The translations under genes and the position numbers were made by a program. This document shows, piece after piece, positions 43,973 through 55,559 of a stretch of 64,000 bases of DNA. Each line of letters begins with the position of its first letter. Within the stretch, counting starts at the first letter, position 1. The notes beneath the pieces were generated by a model. That model worked only from the letters and a program-made list of their open reading frames with translations. It made no database searches and had not been told where the DNA came from. The DNA is taken from NCBI GenBank assembly GCA_036346405.1, contig CM070546.1:107080826-107144825 (forward strand), read 5' to 3'. The stretch comes from Phyllostachys edulis. Its lineage: Eukaryota > Streptophyta > Magnoliopsida > Poales > Poaceae.

Positions 43973-46900
43973 ATGTCGAGCAACGCCGCCACCTCCCGCC
44001 GCTCCTCGTCGTCGGCGATGACCGCGACGGCGAAGCGCCCCGCCATGGCGGAGAACGCCGGGGGAGCCAAGGCGGCCGCGCAGCAGGCGAAGAAGCGCGT
44101 CGCGCTCGGCAACATCACCAATGTCGCTGCGGGAGGGAGGGCCTGCTCCGGGAAGGTCGCGGCCCCGGCGGGCAATGCGGTGAGGCTCCGAGAGTGAGGG
44201 ATCGATGCGGGATTGGGGGATTGTCTTGTGAAATTGCTGGTGTTATCTCGTCTGGAGTTGATACCTTTCGGTCGATTTAGTGTTTTGAAGGTTGGAGAGG
44301 CTACGAGCGCAAGTGCTGGTCGCTTTCTGTTGCTGCTTGGTTGTTCTACGGATGGATCAAGTACATTGTTCTTTGTTCTTGTGTTAGGGGAATTCTCGAT
44401 GCGGTGATGTGGTGTCCATCGAAAAGATCTGTGGAAGATTTAGTCTTTTCTGCTATTGGAGGACGTGCGCTGCGATTTGTTTGCTCCTTTAGCCAATCAC
44501 TAGTGTTTTTTTTGCGTATTTGTGTTCTTGATGCAACGTTTCTTTGGTTCTTTTGCCTTGCAAGATTTCCCATTTGTTCCTCAATTTAATGCAGCATTTC
44601 TTGGATTTCTTGTTGTGTACCCGACGCACGATTTCTCCTCTTCCATATTCCCAAATTTATATGGCTTATGTGTTTCCGACTGCTATTCTCATTCGGTTTT
44701 TCACCTTTACCATTACTACTCTTTCTATTGCTGATTGTGAGGCTGCATTTCACAAGCTTAGTACATTTTCTTGATTGAATTCTTGGTGAGCGTTGATGGT
44801 CAAAAGGTTGGACTGTACTGGAATAGTTTAGCATAAATCGTATTGGCATTTTCAAAAGAAAGTTTCTTGGTGTTTGCGAAGTGGTGATTTTTCATCTTTG
44901 TTTGCGTTGGAATCTTCTATTGGTAATGTGATAATGATAGTACTACGCACTTATAACATTTGTGCAATTTTTAATCCATTTGTGCCTAATTGGTGGGGAG
45001 TCCCAAATGAAAATATTTGAAATAAGTTATTTCCTTTTGTTCAATTCCCGTGCAGAAGTTGAATTCAGCTACCTCAGCTGCGCCTGTGAAGAAGGGATCT
45101 TTGGCAAGTGTTCGCAATGTGAGCTCCAATCGCGGCTCTGTGGTAAAATCGGCTTCCACCAAGCCAGCTCCGGCCATATCTCGCCTTCGCAGTACCACGC
45201 AAAAGGAGAAAGCTCCTCCTCCCAAAGTGTCTACCATCGTGCCAATTACCGCACCTGCCATTGTACCCTGCAGCAGCTTTGTGTCTCCTGGGCATCCAGG
45301 AGATTCCATTTCCATTGATGAGACAATGTCGACATGCGACTCTATGAAAAGCCCTGACTTCGAGTACATTGATAATTGGGACTCCTCAGTGCTCGCTTCC
45401 TTGCAGCGACGGGCAAATGAAAACCTGCGAATCTCAGAGGATAGAGATGATGAAGGTTTGTTTTGCTTTATAGTTTATTTTGTTAGATTTTTTGTTGATT
45501 TATGTAATTTCTTGTTTCTTTAGCAGGAACTAAGCGGAAGAAGGATGCTCCCGTCCCAATGGAAATAGACCACATTTGTGATGTTGACAATAACTATGAG
45601 GATCCACAGTTGTGTGCTACTCTTGCTTCTGATATCTACATGCACTTGCGTGAGGCTGAGGTGACACATTCTTTTCTTCTGTATCTTCGTTTCCGCCAAA
45701 ATTATTTTACTCCCTCGAGCAGTGGCAGTGAACATAAGTGACTGTTATGGGTAGATTGCAATTGCATCTGTAATTTGAAGGAAAGACTGTATACTGACGG
45801 GCACCAAACCAATATGACCAGATTTGTTTTTTTATTTCACTCGTCTTTGAACATATCAGAATAGATCAATAGAACAATGCACTATTTTTTTTTCATATCT
45901 TCTACATGAAATGAGCATTGGACTGAATGCTGATATGCTTCAGCCGGTACGTGTTTGTTGGTTTTGCTTGCCTTTCTCAGCTTGTGGTATAGAAGTCTTT
46001 TGGTGTCTTGGCTACATCATACAGCTTATTGTCAATTATCAGCAATGCTTTGGGACCATTGATTGTTTGTTACTTCGGTCGGAACATTCTGTAAAGAAAG
46101 TAAATAGTAAATGCCACAAGATGACAAGAATCAGTGTTTCTGAATTTCAGGTTTATATGTATGGTAGCATACTAGCGTATACAGAAATTTGAATGTAGTC
46201 AGCTGCAGAAAGCATCGATTGAAAAGTAGATAACATGTAGACACTATGAAATTATCTAATATCAAGGATCAACTAGTCTCATAATTGAATATATACTAAG
46301 CTATTGCCAATCCATTTTGAAGCACCTTGCATTAGTTTACTTGAAATTTCGCAAATTGGTGTGAGTATGCTGCAAGTAGTGTTAAAATGATGCTAGGTGG
46401 TGTGTAGATAGAGGAGTTGATACAGGCTGTAGCTCTGTTGTGATCAATACCCTTGGTGTCTTATTCATGGACTAACCTAAATTCAACTAAATGGATGTCT
46501 ATGTCTGATCTGTGGACAAAAAAGATCTTCAATTTAGGCTAGATTTGATCTATATATATGCTCTAGAGTTCTAGAAGCTCTGCTTCTTGCCTGTCTATAT
46601 ATATTTTGTTGTAATGTTGTATTTTCTCTTTAGCAGACCAAGAAAAGGCCATCAACTGATTTTATGGAAACAATTCAAAAGGATGCAAACCCAAGCATGA
46701 GGGCTATCCTGATTGATTGGCTTGTAGAGGTAAGCGTTTCTGCTGCACAAAGCAAATTTAATAATAAATTTTTTGCCTGAAGATCACTCTTTCCATTATA
46801 ATAATGCATTCCTTTAATCCTTTTTGCAGGTTGCTGAAGAATACCGTCTTGTTCCTGATACCTTATACCTGACAGTCAACTACATTGACCGTTATCTTTC

Positions 46901-48013
46901 TGGCAACGAGATCAATCGCCAAAGGCTGCAATTACTTGGTGTTGCTTGCATGCTTATAGCTGCGTAAGATACTAAGATCCAGCAAGTTCGTTTTTATTTA
47001 TTTCCAGGTATTCTTGGTTTGCATTTCATTGTTAGCCTACTAACTTTGCATGGTCAAATTTCAGCAAATATGAGGAGATATGTCCACCCCAAGTAGAAGA
47101 ATTCTGCTACATCACTGACAATACATACTTCAGGGATGAGGTCTGTGATCTATTACATCGGACAGTTCCTCGTTTGTCTCCACTGTTCTGTAACTCATAG
47201 ATAAACAGGTTTTGGAAATGGAAGCTTCCGTCCTGAATTACCTGAAGTTTGAAATGACCGCACCTACAGCAAAGTGCTTTTTGAGGTTCTGCTCTCTTTC
47301 ATCTAAATAAACTTCATAACATCCATACCAACCAAATCCCACTGACTCTCTTTTTTGCTTAATGCTTACAATAGGAGATTTGTTCGGGTTGCACAAGTAT
47401 GTGACGAGGTACTTCTCTCTTAATCAGCTTCTGCTTACTGCAATTCCATAACGTATATATTTTGTTGCATTGCATTAATAACTTTTCTTCCTACAGGATC
47501 CAGCTTTGCATCTTGAGTTCCTTGCCAATTATGTCGCTGAGCTATCACTGCTGGAGTACAATCTACTTTCTTACCGTCCTTCACTAGTAGCGGCCTCAGC
47601 TATTTTCTTGGCGAAATTCATACTCCAGCCAACAAAGCATCCTTGGGTAGGTGGCCTCATCATGTTGTCGTTTCCATAAATCTTTCTAGCTGTTGCCAAG
47701 TCAAATTGTTACATGAGCTAACATGTAATTGTAAATTGGAAGCAGAATTCCACCCTTGCCCATTACACACAATACAAGCCGTCAGAATTGTGCGATTGTG
47801 TGAAGGCACTGCACCGCCTTTTCAGTGTTGGTCCTGGGAGTAACCTTCCTGCAATCAGAGAAAAGTACAGTCAACATAAGGTAACTGGATGAGCTCCCAA
47901 ATTTTTTCAGTTAGCTATACTGTTGCTAATGCTGTCCTCTAACTTTCTTTCCTCAGTACAAATTTGTTGCGAAGAAGCACTGTCCACCATCAGTTCCTAC
48001 CGAATTCTTCTGA
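43973..48013 (+). CDS. CYCA1: A-type cyclin (CYCA1 class), 11 exons, 498 aa
   Basis: Exons: 43973..44179, 45056..45455, 45527..45660, 46637..46729, 46830..46963, 47065..47140, 47209..47285, 47375..47408, 47497..47646, 47746..47880, 47957..48013. All introns are GT-AG and phases join without a stop. The product binds and activates a cyclin-dependent kinase for S phase and entry into mitosis, acting in the nucleus. Residues 42-50 (RVALGNITN) are the destruction box read by the anaphase-promoting complex. The A/B cyclin hallmark MRAILIDWLVEV is at 268-279, beginning the first cyclin fold. The second fold starts near LRRFVRVAQ at about 373, and the C-terminus is VPTEFF. The N-terminal 240 residues are Ser/Ala/Lys-rich and disordered, as usual. 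ATG 43973 is the first in a good context and precedes the destruction box. The sequence reads like rice CYCA1;2 from memory; paralogue assignment needs a search. It looks intact and functional. Confidence 0.95.
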
Positions 48014-48483
48014 GATGCGACATGCTAGACAAGAAGCCCAGGAGTAGTTACAGTTGCTTACCGAATTCTTCCTCTTGTGGCTCAAATGCCGAGTTGCACC
48101 GGAGATGTGCGGATGGTTGCTTGATGCAAGACATGCCGATGCCCCCTGCTGTTTCAGGTGATTGTCAGAGTGTAGATTCTAGATCGATGCTACTGTGTTT
48201 GTGGTAATGTTATGGTAGTGGTGTGTCCCTTTCTTCCCTCCCTCTTCTCCTGCTCCCTGCTGTTTTCCTTCTGTACGTACACCCATGTTTTCAGGTGAAT
48301 GTGCATCGGAGTCCTGCAGCGAAACATAAACATCTTATTTGTAATGGAGTCACTTGGAAAGTTGGAAAAATAGCTGCTCGAGAATGCGGTCGCATTGTTA
48401 GTCTGGTATCTTAATAAGGGCACAATATTTTAACAGTGCTGATTCTGAATAAGCTATTGCCTTCAGTCCTTGCACTCCACTTA
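48014..48483 (+). other. 3' untranslated region and downstream border of the cyclin gene
   Basis: The region after the stop codon is T-rich. AATAAG near 48413 and TGAATAAGC near 48447 are candidate polyadenylation signals. No ORF here shows a domain. It ends with CTCCACTTA (48475..48483), the left target-site duplication of the foldback element. Confidence 0.6.
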
Positions 48484-48885
48484 AGAATTTTTGGCGCAAA
48501 TAGTACTGTTGCAATGTCTTATTACGGAAGTAGCGCCCGTTGCAACGAATTTGCAAATTTGAAGCCTCGTCTGCATGACCACCAGCCGGACGCTATGCCC
48601 ACACGACACGTCGTCTCGTCTGGCCCACGTCCTCCCTTGTCTGGCCCGTCACATGCCGGATGCTGCCAACCACCAGACTAGTGCTGTTGGTGTGAATTTA
48701 GATTAGTGCTGTTCGTGTGAATTTAGATTAGTGTTGTTCGTGTGAATTTATAACTATAGCACATGAGCTAAAAAAATATGAATTTTTTTTTGTGGAGCCT
48801 TCCGATAGTGCACTCTCTTGTGTAATTTTTCCATAATTTTATTTGTTCTTAATTTTTCTTGCAATTTCATTTAATTATACCGTTT

Positions 48886-49359
48886 GTAGAAATTTCTAAA
48901 TATAGAAAATGAGCTCCAAAAATTATGAATTTTGTTTTGAAGGCTCCTTACACCGTGTTTTTGATTGTGTAATATTTCTACAATTTTATATGTGTTCTAA
49001 AATTGTCTCGAAAATTAAGGGTTTAGGTCTCGAAAATTTGGATTTTAGGTTTTTGAAATTAGGGTTTCATGAATTCTCACACAAAGTACTAATATTAGGT
49101 CCTCCTCGACCGTTTGATCGCAGTAGAAATTTCTAAATATAGAAAATGAGCTCCAAAAATTATGAATTTTGTTTTGAAGGCTCCTTACACCGTGTTTTTG
49201 ATTGTGTAATATTTCTACAATTTTATATGTGTTCTAAAATTGTCTCGAAAATTAAGGGTTTAGGTCTCGAAAATTTGGATTTTAGGTTTTTGAAATTAGG
49301 GTTTCATGAATTCTCACACAAAGTACTAATATTAGGTCCTCCTCGACCGTTTGATCGCA
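48886..49359. repeat. Two apparently identical 237-bp tandem copies in the left arm
   Basis: 48886..49122 and 49123..49359 read the same throughout; even the 70-odd-codon open frames in them are identical. The mirror-image right arm has this segment only once (about 50160..50400, diverged by several percent). The duplication therefore happened after the palindrome formed and recently, or it is an assembly duplication. Confidence 0.92.
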
Positions 49360-49716
49360 GAGAGGACGGTCCAGATCGACGCAAGCAAGAAGTTGGGTCG
49401 TGCAGATATCTCTCAAGATCATGAATTTTACCACCCACTTCGATCTCGGCATTTAACTTATGACCAAATTAACTCCCGCTTTCTCAAGTTGTTTGTGCAT
49501 TTTTTGAACACGAACTGAACAATTTATGGTCAGGTAGTGATCGATGTTGTTGTCCTTTCACGCATTCTAGACAAATTAATTATTCATCTCAACATGAAAA
49601 TAATCTTACTGGTGGGGCAATTTGTATTCTTCTTCTACGCAGCTTAACAACTCAGGAGAGTGCAACGGGAAGTGGGTGGCAATTTTGTTTTGAAGGCACC
49701 TAATTATGACAAAATT

Positions 49717-49820
49717 AACTTATGACCTAATATTAGGAACACAAATTTACACAAGCAACTGATGACCTAATATTAGGAGCCCAAATTTACACAAGCAACT
49801 TATGACCTAATATTAGGAGC
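49717..49820. repeat. 40-bp tandem repeats at the centre of the palindrome
   Basis: AACTTATGACCTAATATTAGG followed by AAATTTACACAAGC is present two and a half times with a 40-bp period. It forms the spacer between the inverted arms. The core CCTAATATTAGG is itself a perfect 12-bp palindrome and also occurs in both arms. Confidence 0.88.
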
Positions 49821-50817
49821 CTTCAAAACAAAATTGCCACCCACTTCCTGTTGCACCCTCCTAAATTGTTAAGCTGCGTAGAAGAAGAATACAAATTGCC
49901 CCGTCAGTAAGATTATTTTCATGTTGAGATGAATAATTAATCTGTCTAGAATGCGTGAAAGGACAACAGCATGATCACTACCTGACCATATATTGTTCAG
50001 TTCGTGTTCAACACATGCACAAACAACTCGAGAAAGCAGGAGTTAGTTTGGTCATAAGTTAAATGCCGAGATCGAAGTGGGTGGTAAAATTCATGATCCT
50101 GAAAAATATCTGCACGACCCGATTTATTGCTTGCGTTGATCTGGACCGTCCTCTCTGCGATCAAATGGTCGAGGAGGACCTAATATTAGGAGTACTTAGT
50201 GTAGGAATTCATGAAACCCTAATTTTAGAAACCTAAAATCCAAAATTTTGAGATCTAAACCCTTAATTTTTTAGACAATTTCAGAACACATATAAAATTG
50301 TAGAAACATTACACAATCAAGACCACGGTGTAAGGAGCTTTCAAAACAAAATTCACAATTTTTGGAGCTCATTTTCTATATTTAGAAAAATCCTAAAATA
50401 GTATACTTAAATGAAATTACGAGAAAAATTTAGAACAAATAAAATTATGAAAAAATTACACAAATAGGTACATTGTCTCTGGAGACTTCATAAAAAAATT
50501 CATAATTTTTTGAGCTCATGTGCTATATTTATAACTTCACACCAACAGCACTGATCCAACAGCACTAGTTTGGTGGTTGGCAGCGTCCGGCCAGTGATGG
50601 GCTGGACAAGGGAGGACAGGGCAGCGTCCGGCCGGTGACGGGCCGGATGCGGCGTGTGAAGGAGCGTCCGACCGGTCACAGGCCGGATGAGGCGACGTGT
50701 CGCGTGGGCATGGCATCCGGCCGACGAGGTTTCAAATTTTCAAATTCGTTGCGACGGACGCTACTTCTGTAATAAGACATCGCAAAAGTGCTATTTGCGT
50801 AAAAAATTCTCCACTTA

Positions 50818-51121
50818 CTGATGCAGTGTTGAAGTTACAAATTACAATCTTCCATTCAGTAAAGATAACGAGAAGGCTCCGCCCCTGTGTACCAAAATTT
50901 CTGGATTGCTCTAACAGTTGAGTTTACACAAATTGATGTTTGAAAATATAATTGCGTCTTTTCTATGCTCCCCAATGTTTTTCTCCTTGTCATTTTTGTT
51001 ACGATAGAAACAGCGTAAACAAAAGGATCCAACTAGAAGGATCAATGTATCTGGGACACATCATTTTCAGCCAGAGTGCGAAATATTTGGGCAACGTCCC
51101 TGTCAATTCAGTCAATCTATC
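50818..51121. other. Intergenic sequence, no feature seen
   Basis: Short AT-rich stretch between the foldback element and a copia-type LTR. No ORF with a domain, no repeats detected. Confidence 0.5.
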
Positions 51122-51393
51122 TGTTGGGAAACCATGGGCTCGGTCCAGCAGTCGACTCATAGGTGAGTGTCCAATTCAAAACCCTAGCAGGGTTTGTAGT
51201 CTATAAATAGGGAGTGCTAGTCATTGTAAAAGGCTGATCGCATGAAGAAGAAATAAAGAAGAAGAATACCCCCTACACCATTGTCTCTCTACGTGTTCAA
51301 TCTACTATTTGTTCTTGCATTGCTTAATGTGATTCTACGTTTGTCTACGAGGTGATCGTTCAGACTAGACTCGCCAGCGACGATTTCTCAACA
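51122..51393 (+). repeat. Short copia-type LTR
   Basis: The 272-bp segment starts TGTTGGGAAACC and ends TTTCTCAACA, with inverted TGTTG/CAACA termini. A TATA box (CTATAAATAG, 51201..51210) is centred in it. Two bases after the end comes TTATCAGCACGA (51396..51407), a primer-site-like sequence that follows LTRs of several plant copia elements. It is the 5' LTR of a plus-strand element; no second LTR copy lies in the window. Confidence 0.68.
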
Positions 51394-51984
51394 CGTTATC
51401 AGCACGACTACGCTCTCCGGCCTGCACGGATTGAAAACATAATTGTCGAGAACGACGCTCGTAAATCGAATTGTTTTCTATATCGCTTTCAATTCCGCGA
51501 TTGTTGCTTTCTAGATTGTTTTATCCTAAGGTGTAAATTCGCTCTAATCCGACTTGAAATCGCCGGCACAATGCCAATCGGTGGATTGCATGAAAGAGCA
51601 GATGTCGATTGCACCATGGATTGTAGATTGTAAATTCCCTATATTCTCCGCGAGCCGACTTGCAGTCGTCGTCACAATGCCGATCAGATGATTAATCGAA
51701 AGAAAAAGGGATTGTTGATTGCACAATTACATTGCATGAACAGCACACGAATTTTTTTTCTCTTCGCACGTGGAAATCGGCCAGGACGCCGCGTGCAGGC
51801 CATGGAGCCGCGCCCCTGCTGGCCTGGAGCCACACCGACCCTGACCACGCTCGCTCGCATGTCTTGCCGCCTGCCGCCACCCATGTATGCTGCAAGGTGC
51901 CGCACCACCTCCACGCCACATGGCCGCACCGCCGAATGGTCAGACCGCCTCCGCCGCCAGACGCCGCACCGTCGCGCCAAGAAT
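51394..51984 (+). other. Start of the internal region of the copia-type element
   Basis: The sequence follows the primer-site-like motif and becomes very GC-rich from about 51770. Open frames on both strands lack domains. The region is interrupted at about 51985 by the 11.4-kb non-autonomous element, and similar GC-rich sequence continues at 63367. Confidence 0.5.
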
Positions 51985-52819
51985 CAGAAGGTCGAGGTGG
52001 CCGACTAGAGGGGGGTGAATAGGCGTTTAAAAACTTCTTTAACTAAAACCGATTTCTAATGCGAAGCTAAACAAATACGGTTTTACACAATTAAAACCTA
52101 AATCAATCTAGGTTCAACTAAGTGCACCAACAAGATGAGACAATATAAATGATAGCAATCATACACACACAATTAAGCAATTTAAATACAAGTAATATAA
52201 ATTGCACAATGTAAATCACAAGAGATCAAACCACAATGACACGGCGATGTTTTCCGTGGTGATCGGAGACTTGCCGGTCTCCCTAATCCACGTTGAGGAA
52301 GCCCAAACCAATTGGGCCGGCTCCACTAATTAAGCCTTCCTCCGAGGTAAGTCCAACCTCTTGGACCGGTTCCAAATCGAACCAACACCTCGCTTCACTA
52401 GGGTTGCTCCTTCCTCCACTCCGAGATGGCGAACACCACACCACTCACAAACCGCCTGTCTTCTCACAATCTTCTTTGAGAAGCTCACCGCACAACGACG
52501 CCACCACGCTGCCTAGGTGTCGGCAAACACCAAGAGTAACAAGTCTTCAACGCCACTTGAACCAATCAAGTGTCTAAGCTCAAATGGATACGAAATCCAC
52601 TACCTAAGGCAACACATGCACTTAGGGTTTGCTCTCAATCACTCACTAAGTGCAACACATGCACGAAGGAAGAGAGGGCTTGCTCTAGCTCAAAGGAATG
52701 ACTAAGGAACTTGCAACACATGCAAAGTCCTCCACAATAACACCAAGAACTTTCCACACACGGCCAAGGTGGGTATTTAGCCCACACACTAAATATAGTC
52801 AAGCAAAGTCCTGAAAAAC

Positions 52820-53535
52820 GGGACAATCAGACTACCGCCGTTATAAGGCTTCAGATTATCAAGACTTAGGGTAACGGCTATAAAACTAGCCGCAGTAACG
52901 GATTCGTATTACCGCCAACATATACGCTGTAGTTCGTTTAATCGGTAATATCAAGACAAAACATGCGGTACTACCGCTTAGCCAAAGAGAGCAACACATG
53001 CTCAAAACGGCTAAGGACCAGATTGCATCGGTTTCGAAATTCCATACCGCCAACACAAGCACTAGAGTTCGCGAGCAGTAGTATCACAAGACAAAGCGCC
53101 GGTATTACCGCTACTCGAGCGAGCCAAAATAAAATGCAACGCCATCGAAAACCATACCGCATGGAGAACGCCGGACCTACCGACGCGGTAGTTCCGCAGA
53201 CACAGCGTCGGTACTACCGCCCATTTGCGCATGCATCAACACATGATCTTGACACGTGGACGGCCGAGATCAACGGCAGTTTGACGGTCCGGACGATCAC
53301 GAATCTGAACCGTTAGATCAAGATCTAACGCCACGCGCTGTGGTCCGAACGCCCACCGTAATACCGCCACCAAGGCGGTATTACCGCTATAAACGGTAGT
53401 TCCTCAATATCCACGCCGGTACTACCGTGATAAAGCCGAGGAACACATGCTTGATTCACACGGTAGTTCCGCACAGACACAAAACGGTAATATCAAGATA
53501 GCGGTAGTTCCGCTAAACACATTCCGTACTACCAA
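52820..53535. repeat. Field of GCGGTAGTACCGC-type palindromes in the LTR
   Basis: Words such as CGGTACTACCGC, GCGGTAGTTCCGC and GGTAATACCGC recur more than a dozen times at irregular spacing. The same field is present in the other LTR (about 61230..61950). Each is a short near-perfect inverted repeat around GTAGTAC. Their spacing is not constant, so this is a dispersed field and not a simple tandem array. Confidence 0.75.
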
Positions 53536-53571
53536 TTTCCAACAGAAAGCAAAGATTGCATTCGTTTAACT

Positions 53572-53925
53572 CAATTTTGCAAAACATATTTGCCAAATTG
53601 ATACGTGATGCAAACACAAGTCAAGGGCATGATTCTCAACTAGTTGCAAAACACATTTGCCAACTTTTAGAATCAATACCACAAGGAATAAGGTACATGA
53701 ACTTAGACAATTTGCAAAACACATTCGCAAACTAAGTCATATGCTACAAGAACTGAACATGGGCCACAACTATTTGTAAAACACATTCACAAATATTGGC
53801 AACATGTTAAACAAGGATAAGGTACATGGACTATAATTATTTGCAAAACACATTTGCAAACTAGTCACATGCTACAACAAATAAGCACTTAGCTTAAACT
53901 ATTTGCAGAACACATCCGCAAATAG
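53572..53925. repeat. Six TTTGCAAA-ACACA-TTTGCAAA type repeats in the LTR
   Basis: A core reading TTGCAAAACACATTTGC and close variants occurs six times with a spacing near 65 bp. It is repeated in the other LTR (about 61990..62350) and, on the opposite strand, four times in the solo LTR at 34570..34800. Confidence 0.85.
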
Positions 53926-54175
53926 CAACATCCCTTAAAGAGCATAGAGCAACCAAGATGAGCTATCAACACATGACTAACTCAAGCTACTAGTCAAGGA
54001 CCCCTCTTAATAGTACGGCAACCTATACTAGCAATCCGGTCTTCCAACCAAACACCAAGACCGGTAAAAGACTAGGAACAAATCCTTAGCCCTAGCTAGT
54101 CATACCTTTGCCTTTAGCAACTTCTTGAAGCTTGATGACGCACATCCTTGCTTCAACTCCGGGTTCTTGACTTGA

Positions 54176-54392
54176 TGTTCATCAACTCATGATGACATCC
54201 TTTTCTTGCCTTTCATCAACACATGATGAAGCTTCTCTTGTCTTGATGATCAACACATGATCATCTCCTTTTCATGATCATCATCGACACACGATGATTT
54301 CCTTTGTCTTTGAACTTGATGCACATCAACGCATGATGCATCCTTTACACCAAGCTCTTGACTTGATGAACATCAACATATGATATCATCCC
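54176..54392. repeat. Six CATCAACACATGATG type palindromes in the LTR
   Basis: CATCAACACATGATG and variants occur six times at 35 to 45 bp spacing. The other LTR has the same set (about 62600..62820). The solo LTR at 34129..34320 has five in the opposite orientation. These are hairpin-forming inverted repeats with a five-base loop. Confidence 0.85.
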
Positions 54393-54944
54393 AAATCATC
54401 ATCCACAAGGAACATAACCTATTTCATCCAACTTATAGAAAATGTTAGTTCCAATAATATGATTATCATTAATTACCACACCATACCATTTACTCATAAT
54501 GGTTTAGGACAAGATATCGCAATCTTTCCTCTTTGGCAATTTATGATAATCACTTCAATAGCAAATAATTGAATATAGATTAGTATGAGTATATACGCAC
54601 TACATGAGTTGTATATACTCATATGAATATATATAACTACACAAGATATAAATATTCAGGATATGTGAGTACACATTAACTACACAAGTTATGTTGTACT
54701 CATATACAAGTATATTTAGACTACACAAGTCTTATATACTCACAAGAATATGCTAACTACACAAGTTAAAGTATTTGAGGATATATGAATTATAGTGCCT
54801 AACTACATACCTCTTTGATTTTCACTTTTATATCCAAATGAGGCTAAACATGATATAACAAATTAGAAGTGTTAGTCTCACAATTAGGTTTGTCATTAAT
54901 CATCAAAACTCCATTAACATATAATGGCGGGTCTAGATTCTTCA

Positions 54945-54960
54945 ATCTCCCCTTTTGGTG
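54945..54960 (-). promoter_or_regulatory. Polypurine tract of the non-autonomous element
   Basis: On the minus strand AAAAGGGGAGAT directly precedes the LTR start TGAAGAATC. This is the expected plus-strand primer site and fixes the inner border of the 3' LTR. Confidence 0.75.
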
Positions 54961-55559
54961 ATTGATGATGACTTTTTCATTTATTTTTTCATTGAATGAT
55001 TGATTCTATATGATTGATTTGTCATCAATCATATGATAAGAATGAACACATTTTAAAACTATATGAAGTGAAAATTGAAACCTTTGTTCTCCTTTTGGTA
55101 TTTGATAAATTCATCCAATTGTGGCTCATACAACTTTTCCCCATAATTTCTCCTTTGGCATTAATCACCAAAAGAGATGTCAAAAGAATTGATCCAAGGA
55201 GGAGTCTCTCAAAAACGTATGAGCTAGGTAGGAGTCATTTTAATTTGAGTATTGAAACATTTCTCCAAGCAATTTCCATAGAGGTAGAAACTCCCTAAAA
55301 GTATGCATAGTGGGATGAATTGGAGATTATGCATATGAAAGGATTTTAATAAAATTTCGACGGAGTTTCCTCTATAAAATGGATTCAAGTAGGCATGACA
55401 ATGGATAATCATGAAATATAATCACAATCACAATTCTGCATAAAGATATTCAATAAGCATAAGCATCATTAACCATCAAGTTCAACAGAGACAATAGAAC
55501 CAAAATGTTAAACTATTACACACGTAAGTTTAACCAAGACATAATATTCCATCCATATA

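Larger units (their letters stand above)
48484..50808. mobile_element. Foldback (Mutator-like) element with arms over 1 kb
   Basis: The two halves are inverted copies of each other. The left end AGAATTTTTGGCGCAAATAG matches the complement of the right end, CTATTTGCGTAAAAAATT. Blocks such as the GC-rich CCGGACG region and the CACCCACTTCGATCTCGGC region then recur in mirror order towards the centre near 49,770. Perfect 9-bp duplications, CTCCACTTA, flank it (48475..48483 and 50809..50817), which with the long terminal repeats indicates a Mutator-like element. It has no transposase and is thus non-autonomous. The left arm carries an extra 237-bp tandem copy absent from the right arm. The right arm has three or four copies of a GCGTCCGGCCGGTGACG-like unit where the left arm has one or two. 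Confidence 0.9.
51985..54944 (-). repeat. 3' LTR of the non-autonomous element
   Basis: Colinear with 60380..63366 over its whole length. Differences are dominated by one-base indels, many in homopolymers and mostly shorter in this copy, with fewer substitutions. The outer three bases read CAG where TGT is expected, so the terminus is mutated or the junction rearranged. Contains the palindrome arrays listed separately. Confidence 0.88.

Noticed and set aside
44986..45369. Antisense frame of 127 codons opposite cyclin exon 2
   Set aside because: It mirrors the coding exon, crosses the splice site into the intron and has no domain.
48909..49424. Two identical open frames that look like a duplicated small gene
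   Set aside because: They are the 237-bp tandem copies inside the foldback arm. The mirrored arm does not preserve the frame, so coding is unlikely.
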